Of a DNA stretch of 64,000 nucleotides, positions 36,008 through 44,192 are shown piece by piece. Source of the stretch: Bosea sp. 124 (GTDB lineage: Bacteria; Pseudomonadota; Alphaproteobacteria; Rhizobiales; Beijerinckiaceae); the NCBI RefSeq assembly GCF_003046175.1, contig NZ_PZZM01000001.1, positions 3,489,001-3,553,000 of the forward strand, in the 5' to 3' direction. The translations under genes and the position numbers were made by a program. How positions within the stretch are numbered: the stretch's first letter is position 1; each line of letters starts with the position of its first letter. Below the pieces are notes generated by a model. That model did no database searches. It saw only the letters and a program-made list of their open reading frames with translations, and was not told where the DNA came from.

Positions 36008-36039
36008 GCCGGGTTAGATCGCCCGAGAACGGCGGCCTC

Positions 36040-37164
36040 TCACATCATGATGATGTGGCGGATCGTGCGGCCCTCGTTCAAGGCGTCGAAGCCTTCATTG
36101 ATGCCGTCGAGCCCACTCTGGCTGGTCATCAGCCGGTCGACCGGCAACTTGCCGCGCTGGTAGAGATCGACGAAGCGAGGGATGTCGCGCACCGGGATGC
36201 AGGAACCGACATAGGAGCCCTTCAGCGTGCGCTCCTCGCCCACCAGCCGGACGGGGGCGAGCGAGAGCGTATGGGCCGGGTTGGCGAGGCCCGCCGTCGT
36301 CGTCGTGCCGCCGCGCCGCGTGATCTGGTAGGCGAGATCGAGCGCCTTGACGGAGCCCGCCATTTCGAGCCCGTGATCGACGCCGCCTTTGGTCGCGGCG
36401 CGGATGGCGTCGATAACGCCCGCATCGCCGGCGTTGAAGGTGTCGGTGGCTCCCAGTTCGCGCGCAACGGCGAGCTTCTCCTCCGAGAGATCGACGGCGA
36501 TGACGCGCGAGGCGCCGCAGGCGGCCGCCCCCAGCAACGCGCTCAGGCCCACGCCGCCGAGGCCGACGACCGCAACCGTCTCGCCGGCCCGGACCTTGGC
36601 GGTGTTCACGGCCGCGCCGACGCCGGTCAGGACCGCGCAGCCGAACAGCGCCGCGATTTCGTGGGGAATATCCGCCTCCAGCTTCACCAGCGAATGGCGC
36701 GAGATCACGGCATGTTCGGCAAAGGCGGAGACGCCGACATGGTGATGCACCGGCTTTCCACTGAGCGAGAGCCGGCGCCCGCCGCCGAGCAGTTCGCCGA
36801 CGCCATTGGCGGCATTGCCGGGTTCGCACAGGGCCGGGCGGCCCTCGCTGCAGGGCGAGCAATGGCCGCAGGAGGGCACGAAGACCATGATGACGCGGTC
36901 GCCCTTCTTGAGATCATGTACGCCCGGTCCGGGCTCCACCACCTCGCCAGCCGCCTCGTGCCCGAGCACCATCGGCACGGGCCGCGGCCGGTTTCCGTCG
37001 ATCACCGACAGGTCGGAATGGCAGAGGCCCGCGGCCCTGACCCTGACCAGAACTTCTCCGGGGCCGGGTGGAGCGAGGTCGACCTCCTGGATCGAAAGCG
37101 GCCGGCTTTTGGCATAGGGCGCGGAAACGGGGCTGGCGTTCAGGACTGCGGCGCGGATCTTCAT
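36040..37164 (-). CDS. zinc-dependent alcohol dehydrogenase (MDR superfamily)
   Basis: Protein of 374 residues. Catalytic zinc ligands are Cys48 (LCHSD) and His69-Glu70 (LGHEAAGEV). The structural zinc site has Cys99, Cys102, Cys105 and Cys113. The NAD motif is VVGLGGVGLSALLG. The sequence resembles class III/aryl-alcohol-type enzymes. I chose the ATG at 37164; more upstream starts would overlap the divergent SDR promoter. With the aldehyde dehydrogenase it could convert an alcohol to an acid in two steps. Confidence 0.91.
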   Translation of the reverse strand: MKIRAAVLNASPVSAPYAKSRPLSIQEVDLAPPGPGEVLVRVRAAGLCHSDLSVIDGNRPRPVPMVLGHEAAGEVVEPGPGVHDLKKGDRVIMVFVPSCGHCSPCSEGRPALCEPGNAANGVGELLGGGRRLSLSGKPVHHHVGVSAFAEHAVISRHSLVKLEADIPHEIAALFGCAVLTGVGAAVNTAKVRAGETVAVVGLGGVGLSALLGAAACGASRVIAVDLSEEKLAVARELGATDTFNAGDAGVIDAIRAATKGGVDHGLEMAGSVKALDLAYQITRRGGTTTTAGLANPAHTLSLAPVRLVGEERTLKGSYVGSCIPVRDIPRFVDLYQRGKLPVDRLMTSQSGLDGINEGFDALNEGRTIRHIIMM

Positions 37165-37393
37165 GCAGGCGTTTCCTCGACGGACTTCTTGGGTGGGCTT
37201 GTTGGGCGCCATCGGGCCGCAAAAGCCGTGGGCTGTCAAAGACCGAATCGTGATCCGCCCCATAAGTCCGGGAGATCGGGCAACCGCCGCATTGCCCATA
37301 GGATTTCCGTCTGAGCGGGATCGCCAAAACGAATTGGCCGGGAGCGTCGCGCCCCTCCAAAGATGGGGGCTCCAGAAAAGACGAGGAAGCACC

Positions 37394-38140
37394 ATGAGAC
37401 TGAAGGGCAAGACCGCGCTGGTTACCGGCGCGGCGCAGGGTTTCGGGCTCGGCATCGCCGAGACCTTCGTGCGCGAAGGCGCGCGTGTCGCCGTGCTCGA
37501 CATCAACGGTGACAAGGCGAAGGAGGCGGCTGCGGCGATCGGCCATGGCGCCTTCGCCGTCGCCTGCGATGTCGCCAAGGCAAGCAGCGTCGAGGAGGCG
37601 GTCAGGAGCGTGCTCGCGACCGTCGGGAGGCTCGACATCGTCGTCAACAATGCCGGCATCAGTCACCGCAACCAGCCGATGCTCGACGTAACCGAAGACG
37701 AGTTCGACCGTGTGTTTGCCGTCAACGTGAAGTCGATCTACCTGATGGCGAAGGCTGTGGTGCCGCATTTTCGCGAGCATGGCGGCGGCGTCATCCTGAA
37801 TATTGGCTCGACGGCGGGCTTGCGTCCGCGCCCCGGCCTGACTTGGTACAACGGCTCGAAGGGCGCGGCGAACCTGCTGTCGCAATCGATGGCGGTGGAG
37901 TTGGCGCCGGACCGCATCCGGGTCAATGCGATCGCGCCGGTCGCCGGCGAGACGCCGCTGCTGGCGACCTTCATGGGCGAGGACACGCCCGAGAGGCGCA
38001 AGGCCTTCACGGCGACGATTCCCTGGGGGCGTTTCTCGATGCCGCAGGACATCGCTAATGCGGCCCTGTTCCTCTGTTCGGACGAGGCCGAGATGGTCAA
38101 CGGTACCGTGCTCGCGGTGGATGGCGGCCGCTGCGTCTGA
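37394..38140 (+). CDS. short-chain dehydrogenase/reductase
   Basis: Classical SDR of 248 residues. The cofactor motif TGAAQGFG is at 11-18, NNAG at 85-88, and the catalytic residues are Ser139, Tyr152 and Lys156 (YNGSK). Asp36-like acidity after the second strand (VLDIN) favours NAD. It diverges from the alcohol dehydrogenase gene. The 229-base gap (37165-37393) holds no gene. Substrate unknown. Confidence 0.91.
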   Translation: MRLKGKTALVTGAAQGFGLGIAETFVREGARVAVLDINGDKAKEAAAAIGHGAFAVACDVAKASSVEEAVRSVLATVGRLDIVVNNAGISHRNQPMLDVTEDEFDRVFAVNVKSIYLMAKAVVPHFREHGGGVILNIGSTAGLRPRPGLTWYNGSKGAANLLSQSMAVELAPDRIRVNAIAPVAGETPLLATFMGEDTPERRKAFTATIPWGRFSMPQDIANAALFLCSDEAEMVNGTVLAVDGGRCV

Positions 38141-38275
38141 GGCCTCTGCTGGTGCCGGTGGGTTGCGCATCTGCGCCTCCGCCGGCATTTCCCGTGTCGC
38201 GATAGCCTGAGCGTTGCGGCCCCTGCGTCTTCCCGCCGCCGCGGCAAGCCATGGCATATGTCGTGGAATCTGCGC

Positions 38276-38303
38276 TAGGCATGTCTCGGTTAGGCATGTC
38301 TCG
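38276..38303. repeat. tandem 13-base direct repeat upstream of MBL nuclease
   Basis: TAGGCATGTCTCG occurs twice, at 38276-38288 and 38291-38303, with a two-base spacer. It lies in the 244-base gap between the SDR and the nuclease gene, about 85 bases before the latter. It may be a regulator site or a chance duplication; the rest of the gap shows no gene. Confidence 0.5.
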
Positions 38304-38384
38304 ACGGCGCCGGGATGTTTCCGGGCGGCGTCGGCGACATGATCCGTCGGGGGCCGGCAGGCTCCGGGCAAGGCAGGGTGACAG

Positions 38385-39980
38385 ATGAACCCTATACTGC
38401 GTTTCCACGGCGCGGCCGGCGGCGTGACCGGATCCTGCTACGAAATCGAGACCCGCGCGGCGCGCGTCCTGATCGATTGCGGCCTTTTCCAGGGCTCGAA
38501 ATCCGAAAAGGAGCTGAACTACGGCGCGTTTCCGTTCGAGCCGGCATCGGTCGATGCAGTCGTCCTGACGCATGCCCATATCGACCACAGCGGCCTTCTG
38601 CCGAAGCTCGTCAAGCACGGCTTCCGGGGTGCGATGCATGCAACATCCGCCACCATCGATCTGTGCTCGGTGATGCTGCCCGACTCTGCCCATATCCAGG
38701 AGATCGAGGTCGAACATCTCAATCGCCGCAACGCTCAGCGTGGCCGCCCACTCGTCGCGCCGATCTACGATTTGGACGACGCCATGGCCTGCATCACCTT
38801 GTTCAAGGCTGCCGGATACGGCGCGTGGTCGCAGGTCGCCGAAGGCATCAAAGCGCGATTCTGGAATGCGGGGCATCTGCTCGGTTCGGCCTCCGTCGAG
38901 ATTGAGATCGATCAGGAAGGTGACGGCAGACCGTTGCGACTGCTGTTCTCGGGGGATGTCGGCCCCGGTCACAAGCTGTTCCAGACGGGGCCGGAAGGGC
39001 CGTCGGATATCGACTACCTGATCTGCGAATCGACCTACGGCGATCGCGATCGGCCTGAAATGTCGCGCGAGAAGCGGCGCTCCCTGCTGGCTGCGGAAGC
39101 CAACCACGCGGTGCGGGCGCAAGGCCCCCTCATCATTCCGTCCTTCGCGGTCGAGCGAACCCAGGAACTGCTGGTCGATCTGTTCCTGCTGACCCAGGCG
39201 GGGACGATCCCGAATGCCCCGATCTTTGTCGACTCGCCGCTGGCGACGCGCGCGAGCGCCATCTTCGAGCGCCATGCCGGCGAGATCGAGCAGGGTCAGG
39301 TCCTTCGGCAGGCGCTGAATTCCCGCGATATCCGCTTCACCGAGACGGTCGAGCAGAGCAAGGCGATCAACCGGCTGAGCGGATTCTTCGTCGTGATCGC
39401 CGCCAGCGGCATGTGCGATGCGGGGCGCATCCGCCATCATCTCAAGGCCAATCTCTGGCGCAAGAACGCCACGATCATGATGGCAGGCTTTCAGGCGCAG
39501 GGCTCTCTCGGCAGAATTCTCGTCGACGGTGCCAGGCGGGTGCGAATCCAGGGCGAGGAGATCGAGGTTAGGGCGCGGATCAGCCAGCTCGATCTCTATT
39601 CCGGCCACGCCGACGCGAGTGAACTGGTCGACTGGGTCAAGGCGAGACGCCCGCTCCGCCACACCGTCTTCCTGACCCATGGCGAACAATCCGGGATCGA
39701 TGGCCTGCGCGAGCGGCTCTCGGCCGTGTTGCCGCCGGAAACGATCATCGCCCCCGAACTGGACCAGGCTTTCGAACTGAGCGTGTCCGGTGCCGATGCG
39801 GTCGAGCTCAACCGGACGCGGCGTCTGGCTCCGGAGAAGATCGGCCGCCTCGACTGGCATAACGACCTTTCGCGGCTCCTCCTCGATGTCACGGAAACGG
39901 TCAACCGGGCGGCCGACGAGAAGGGGCGGGCGGCGCTGATCAGGAAGCTGCGCCGGGCACTGGACGAGATCGAATCCTGA
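38385..39980 (+). CDS. beta-CASP MBL-fold ribonuclease-like protein
   Basis: Protein of 531 residues in the metallo-beta-lactamase/beta-CASP group (CPSF-73/YSH1-like). The first metal motif THAHIDHSG gives His63, His65, Asp67 and His68. Further motifs are ESTYGDRDR, IPSFAVERTQE, AASGMCDAGRIRHHL and SGHADASELVDW, followed by a late LTHGE. The full set indicates an RNA-processing endo- or exonuclease acting in the cytoplasm. It seems to be a single-gene unit. A GGCAGGGTGACAG leader precedes the ATG. Confidence 0.9.
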   Translation: MNPILRFHGAAGGVTGSCYEIETRAARVLIDCGLFQGSKSEKELNYGAFPFEPASVDAVVLTHAHIDHSGLLPKLVKHGFRGAMHATSATIDLCSVMLPDSAHIQEIEVEHLNRRNAQRGRPLVAPIYDLDDAMACITLFKAAGYGAWSQVAEGIKARFWNAGHLLGSASVEIEIDQEGDGRPLRLLFSGDVGPGHKLFQTGPEGPSDIDYLICESTYGDRDRPEMSREKRRSLLAAEANHAVRAQGPLIIPSFAVERTQELLVDLFLLTQAGTIPNAPIFVDSPLATRASAIFERHAGEIEQGQVLRQALNSRDIRFTETVEQSKAINRLSGFFVVIAASGMCDAGRIRHHLKANLWRKNATIMMAGFQAQGSLGRILVDGARRVRIQGEEIEVRARISQLDLYSGHADASELVDWVKARRPLRHTVFLTHGEQSGIDGLRERLSAVLPPETIIAPELDQAFELSVSGADAVELNRTRRLAPEKIGRLDWHNDLSRLLLDVTETVNRAADEKGRAALIRKLRRALDEIES

Positions 39981-40029
39981 CGCGCCGTCACCAAGCGGCT
40001 AGGGTGGGGTTTGCGTTCGGCCAGCTTAG

Positions 40030-40059
40030 AATCAATATAACATACTGATTATATTGATT
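40030..40059. promoter_or_regulatory. AT-rich perfect palindrome upstream of AraC gene
   Basis: AATCAATATAA (40030-40040) and TTATATTGATT (40049-40059) are perfect reverse complements separated by CATACTGA. The element is strikingly AT-rich against the GC-rich surroundings. It lies 74 bases before the AraC-type regulator start and 50 after the nuclease stop. It is best explained as a promoter or operator for the siderophore island. It does not match Fur, Irr or RirA consensus sites closely. Confidence 0.65.
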
Positions 40060-40133
40060 TTTATGGCTTCATGCGTTAGCTGATCTGGTCTTCGGGCAAG
40101 GCTTTTCCGCCAGCCCAGCATCCGGTCGCCGCA

Positions 40134-40952
40134 TTGCAGCTCTTCTCGAACAAGCTCTCCCTGTCCGCCGGCCGCTTCCAGGTCGAGGCGGGCGAGCGCG
40201 TCGTCGGCCCGATGCGGGCGGGGTTGAAGATCGGCGTGATCCTCGACGGACGCCAGTCGCTGGAGCTGGACGACCGGCCCGCGGTGATGGTGGCAGGTCC
40301 GTCCCTGCTGATCGCCGCCAACAGCGGCGAACACATGCAGAGACGCACCGGCCTGGCCGGCGGCAAACTGCGCTGCGCGCTGCTTCAGTTCGACCTCGAT
40401 TTCGTCGAGAGCGAGTTCGGCGCGCAGTTCGATGCGCTGCACGGCTTCATGCGGGGCGACGCCGCGCTCTGGGTCAGGCCGGCCAGCGCCGCGCTCTGCG
40501 CGCTGGCGCTGCAACTGGCCGAGCCCGCCGTCGCCGACAACCTGCATCGGCTCTATCTCGCTGGCAAAGCGCTCGAACTCGCGGCGGTGGCGCTGGACAC
40601 CGTGATGACGGATGTGCCGGCGCGTCCGGCGCGCATGCCGCATCGCACGGCGGAGCGCGTGCGCGAGGCCCGCGACATCATGCTGTCGCGGCTGCAGGAC
40701 CCGCCGGGGCTGGCCGAACTCGCCCGGATGACCGGCCTAAACCCGACCAATCTGACCTCCGGTTTCCGCCAGCTCTTCGGCGCCAGCGTGTTCGGCTATC
40801 TGCAGGAGCAGCGGTTGCAGCGTGCCCATGCCCTGATCGATTCCGGCGAGATGACGGTGGCGGAGGCGGCATTCCAGGTCGGCTACACGCCGGCCCATTT
40901 CTCCAGCCTGTTCCGGAAGCGTTTCGGCATGCCGCCGAGCGCCCTGCGCTGA
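40134..40952 (+). CDS. AraC family transcriptional regulator (PchR-like)
   Basis: Regulator of 272 residues. The C-terminal two helix-turn-helix motifs lie at about 188-270 (LAELARMTGLNPTNLTSGFR and VAEAAFQVGYTPAHFSSLFR). The N-terminal effector domain resembles siderophore-sensing regulators such as PchR. The only usable start is TTG at 40134, because the frame is closed at 40077 and has no ATG or GTG before it. No clear ribosome site precedes it. It probably activates the TonB receptor operon downstream in response to a ferric siderophore. Confidence 0.85.
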   Translation: MQLFSNKLSLSAGRFQVEAGERVVGPMRAGLKIGVILDGRQSLELDDRPAVMVAGPSLLIAANSGEHMQRRTGLAGGKLRCALLQFDLDFVESEFGAQFDALHGFMRGDAALWVRPASAALCALALQLAEPAVADNLHRLYLAGKALELAAVALDTVMTDVPARPARMPHRTAERVREARDIMLSRLQDPPGLAELARMTGLNPTNLTSGFRQLFGASVFGYLQEQRLQRAHALIDSGEMTVAEAAFQVGYTPAHFSSLFRKRFGMPPSALR

Positions 40953-41009
40953 GCCGGCTGCGCATCGGCGCGAGGGTCCGGCGGGCCATCGTTTCTGATT
41001 ACAGGCATT

Positions 41010-41049
41010 CGAAACGCAATCGAAAGCAATGCTGCCGGAATCGAAAGCA
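41010..41049 (+). promoter_or_regulatory. phased direct repeats, candidate AraC operator
   Basis: AATCGAAAGCA occurs at 41018-41028 and 41039-41049, exactly 21 bases apart, with a related CGAAACGCA beginning at 41010. The CGAAA cores start at 41010, 41021 and 41042, that is 11 and 21 bases apart. Direct half-sites at helical-turn spacing are typical of AraC family binding. The site lies about 79 bases before the TonB receptor start. Confidence 0.5.
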
Positions 41050-41127
41050 GAGCGTGTTGCCCCGCAACCCTCCCCTCCCGCAATACCAAGGCAGGGGTCC
41101 GGCCTCAGGTCGGCGAGACGGGGTTGC

Positions 41128-43347
41128 ATGATGGAACATTCGAGCGTCACCACGGTGAAGGCCACAGACGGCGCGGCTGGAACGACGCCCGCACGGCGGG
41201 CACCTCTGACGGCTCTCGCCGGTGTCGCGCTCGGAGCCATCATCTGTGCGGGCACAGCCCGGGCGCAGAGCGGCGACGACATCACGCTCGACACGATCCA
41301 GGTTCAGGGCGAGCGGGCGAGCGGGCCGGTCAACGGTTATGTCGGGCGGCGCAGCGATACGGCGACCAAGACCGACACGCCCCTGATCGAGACGCCGCAA
41401 TCGGTGACGGTGGTGACGCGTCAGCAGATGGCCGACCAGGGCGCGCAGAGCGTCGGTCAGGCCCTGCGCTACACCGCCAGCGTGCTGGCGGAGACGCGGT
41501 TGTCGGCGGGGCGCTATGACAGCGCCTTTATCCGCGGCTTCGGCGGCAGCGGCGGCGGAGCCGGCTTCATCAACAATCTCGATGGGTTGCGCTATCAGCG
41601 CGGCGTGAGCTTCCTCGTGCCGGCTTACGAGCCATGGGGGCTGGAGCGTGTCGAGGTGCTGCGCGGTCCGTCCTCGGTGGTCTTCGGGCAGGTCAAGCCG
41701 GGCGGCATCGTCAACATGGTCAGCAAGCGCCCGAAGGACGAGGCGCATGGCGAGGTCCAGCTCCAGTTCGGCAGCTATCAGCGCGCCCAGATGGCTTTCG
41801 ACATCGGCGGGCCGATCGATCCCGAGAAGACCTGGCTCTATCGTGTGGTCGGTCTCGGCCGCGCCGCCGACACGCAGGTCGATTTCACCCGCGAGGAGCG
41901 CATCTTCGTCGCGCCATCAGTGACCTACAGGCCGAACGGCGCGACCAGCTTCACGCTGATGGCCTCGTTCCAGCGTGACCCGGAGACCGGCTTCTACGGC
42001 TTCATCCCCGCCGTCGGCACAGTGCTGCCGAGCCGCGCCGGCCGCATCCGCAGCGACTTCTTCCCGGGCGAGCCGAGCTATGAGGGCTACAGCCGCAATC
42101 AGGCCAATCTCGGCTATGCCTTCGAGCATCGCTTCAACGACGTCTTCTCCTTCCGGCAGAACGTCCGCGTCTCCGACCTCGAATCGCGCATGCATACGGT
42201 CGCCGTCGCTGGCATCGGCGCCGACCAGCGCACGCTGACCCGGCGCGTCACCGCTTCCAACGAAAGCGCCCGCACGGCCGGCATCGACAATCAGCTCCAG
42301 GCCGATTTCCGCACAGGCCCGCTGACGCACAAGCTGCTGTTCGGCATCGACGGCTACTGGATGGACGGCAAGGCCTTCACCGGCGCCGGCGGCACCGTCC
42401 AGACGCTCGACTTCACCAACCCGATCTACGGCCGGCGGCCTTTCGTCGTGCCGGCCATACCGGGCACTTCGCAGACCACGACGCAATACGGCGTCTATCT
42501 GCAGGACCAGATCAAGCTCGACCGCCTGTCGTTGCTCGTCGGCGGCCGCTTCGACAGTGCCGAGGCGCGCACGCGAGCCCTCACCACGGGCGTCCTGACC
42601 AAGCAGGACGACACGGCACGCACCGGCCGCGTCGCCCTGATGTATAATTTCGACAACGGCTTTGCGCCCTATGCGAGCTACTCGACCTCGTTCGAGCCGG
42701 TCGCGGGCACGACCTTCGCCGGAACGCCGTTCAAGCCGACCGAGGGCGAGCAATACGAGGTCGGCTTCAAATACGAGCTGCCGGGCGCCAACGCGTTCAT
42801 CCAGGCGGCGGCTTACGAGCTGACGCAGACCAATGTCTCGACGAGCGACCTGGCCAATGTCGGCTTCCAGGTCCAGACCGGCGAGGTGCGGGCGCGCGGC
42901 ATCGAGGTCGAGGCGCGGGCTACGGTGTTCGACAATCTCGATCTGATCGCGGCCTATGCCTATACCGATGCCGAGGTGACCAAGAGCAATGGCGTCGATC
43001 TCGGCAAGCGCCCCACCGTCGTGCCGCGCCACATGGCTTCGCTGTGGGGGCACTACACCTTCAGGACGGGCATGCTCGCCGGTCTCGGGCTCGGCGCTGG
43101 CGTGCGCTATGTCGGCGAGGGCGCGGGCGACCCCGGCAACACCTTCTTCACGCCGGACTACACGCTCGTCGATGCCGCGATCAGCTATGATTTCGGCGCG
43201 GCGAACCCGGCCCTGAAGGCCTGGAAGCTGCAGGTCAACGCGCACAACCTGTTCGACAAGGAATACATCTCGGGCTGCTACGCTGCCGTGCAGTGCTCCT
43301 TCGGGCTGCGCCGGACCGTGCTCGCGACCTTGTCCTATCGCTGGTGA
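41128..43347 (+). CDS. TonB-dependent siderophore receptor
   Basis: Outer-membrane receptor of 739 residues. A signal peptide ends near TARA (about 43), followed by a TonB box-like DTIQVQGE. The plug domain has TPQSVTVVTRQQM, AFIRGFGG, RVEVLRGPSSVVFGQVKPGG and MVSKRP. The beta-barrel ends in the aromatic LATLSYRW. These fit ferrichrome/ferrioxamine-type receptors (FhuA/FoxA group). I chose the ATG at 41128 because it gives a proper signal peptide. It is the first gene of the siderophore operon. Confidence 0.95.
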   Translation: MMEHSSVTTVKATDGAAGTTPARRAPLTALAGVALGAIICAGTARAQSGDDITLDTIQVQGERASGPVNGYVGRRSDTATKTDTPLIETPQSVTVVTRQQMADQGAQSVGQALRYTASVLAETRLSAGRYDSAFIRGFGGSGGGAGFINNLDGLRYQRGVSFLVPAYEPWGLERVEVLRGPSSVVFGQVKPGGIVNMVSKRPKDEAHGEVQLQFGSYQRAQMAFDIGGPIDPEKTWLYRVVGLGRAADTQVDFTREERIFVAPSVTYRPNGATSFTLMASFQRDPETGFYGFIPAVGTVLPSRAGRIRSDFFPGEPSYEGYSRNQANLGYAFEHRFNDVFSFRQNVRVSDLESRMHTVAVAGIGADQRTLTRRVTASNESARTAGIDNQLQADFRTGPLTHKLLFGIDGYWMDGKAFTGAGGTVQTLDFTNPIYGRRPFVVPAIPGTSQTTTQYGVYLQDQIKLDRLSLLVGGRFDSAEARTRALTTGVLTKQDDTARTGRVALMYNFDNGFAPYASYSTSFEPVAGTTFAGTPFKPTEGEQYEVGFKYELPGANAFIQAAAYELTQTNVSTSDLANVGFQVQTGEVRARGIEVEARATVFDNLDLIAAYAYTDAEVTKSNGVDLGKRPTVVPRHMASLWGHYTFRTGMLAGLGLGAGVRYVGEGAGDPGNTFFTPDYTLVDAAISYDFGAANPALKAWKLQVNAHNLFDKEYISGCYAAVQCSFGLRRTVLATLSYRW

Positions 43348-43361
43348 GGAGCGAGCGCGGC

Positions 43362-44192
43362 GTGCCGAGAGCGGTGACATCCGACGATCCGGTCAGCCTG
43401 CCGGGAACCGTGCAGCGTGACATCACGACACGCGACGGGCTGGCCTATCGGCTCCTGCTGGGGATGCCGGCGGAGCCGGCGCCGCCCGGGGGCTTTCCGG
43501 TGCTCGTCCTGGTCGACGGCAATGCACTGTTTGCGACGGCTGCGACCGCCGCGCGGCTGCAGGCCGGGCGCTCTGAGGTGACAGGCGTCGGCCCGGCCAT
43601 CGTGCTCGGCATCGGCTATCCCGGCGACAAGCCCTTCGACGTTGAGCGCCGGCAGCGCGACCTGCTGCCCGTGACTGACGGGGCGGATCGATTCCTGGAC
43701 GTCATCGCGGGCGAGATTCTGCCTGCGGTGGCCGCGATCGCACCGCTCGATCCCAGTCGGTGCGCGCTCGTCGGCCATTCCTATGGCGGCCTCTTTGCCT
43801 TGCACACGCTGTTCACCCGGCCGGGCCTGTTTGCGTCCTACGTCGCGAGCAGCCCATCGATCTGGTGGAACGACCGGGCGATCCTGGCGACGGAGGAGGC
43901 ATTTCGCGCCCGGGCCGGCGGCCATCCCGGTCGCCTGCTGATCGCCGTGGGCGAAGACGAGCAGGCCGGGGCAGCCCGCACGCCGCCATCGCGTGCGCAG
44001 CGTCTCAGCATGGCCCGCATGGTCGACAATGCCGCCGAGATGGCCGTGCGCCTTCAGGCCTCCGGGCGGGTGTCCTGCGAAAGCGTCGTCTTCCCGGGCG
44101 AGAACCACGTCTCCGTCATTCCGGCGATGCTGTCGCGCGCCGTCGCCTTCGCGCTCGCCGATCTTGCCATGCAGAGGACAGCAGCCGCATGA
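43362..44192 (+). CDS. alpha/beta-hydrolase, siderophore esterase-like (Fes/IroE type)
   Basis: Protein of 276 residues from a GTG start with GAGGA 11 bases upstream. The nucleophile motif GHSYGG puts Ser at 140, and a late ENHVS supplies the likely catalytic His. The family includes IroE/Fes esterases that cut ferric siderophores to release iron. An in-frame ATG at 43293 inside the receptor gene is a less likely start. No signal peptide is obvious. It overlaps the next gene by 4 bases. Confidence 0.82.
   Translation: MPRAVTSDDPVSLPGTVQRDITTRDGLAYRLLLGMPAEPAPPGGFPVLVLVDGNALFATAATAARLQAGRSEVTGVGPAIVLGIGYPGDKPFDVERRQRDLLPVTDGADRFLDVIAGEILPAVAAIAPLDPSRCALVGHSYGGLFALHTLFTRPGLFASYVASSPSIWWNDRAILATEEAFRARAGGHPGRLLIAVGEDEQAGAARTPPSRAQRLSMARMVDNAAEMAVRLQASGRVSCESVVFPGENHVSVIPAMLSRAVAFALADLAMQRTAAA

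Noticed and set aside
40026..40059. Irr, Fur or RirA box in the AT-rich palindrome
   Set aside because: Only a TTAGAA half-site resembles an Irr element, and no TGA-N9-TCA or Fur-type 19-mer could be fitted to the symmetric arms.
40030..40066. AT-rich palindrome as a terminator of the beta-CASP nuclease gene
   Set aside because: The stem is made almost only of A-T pairs, so it would be too weak for an intrinsic terminator even though T residues follow.
43293..43361. Upstream ATG start for the siderophore esterase inside the receptor gene
   Set aside because: It would add 23 residues read out of frame from receptor sequence, and the GTG at 43362 has a good ribosome site just after the receptor stop.
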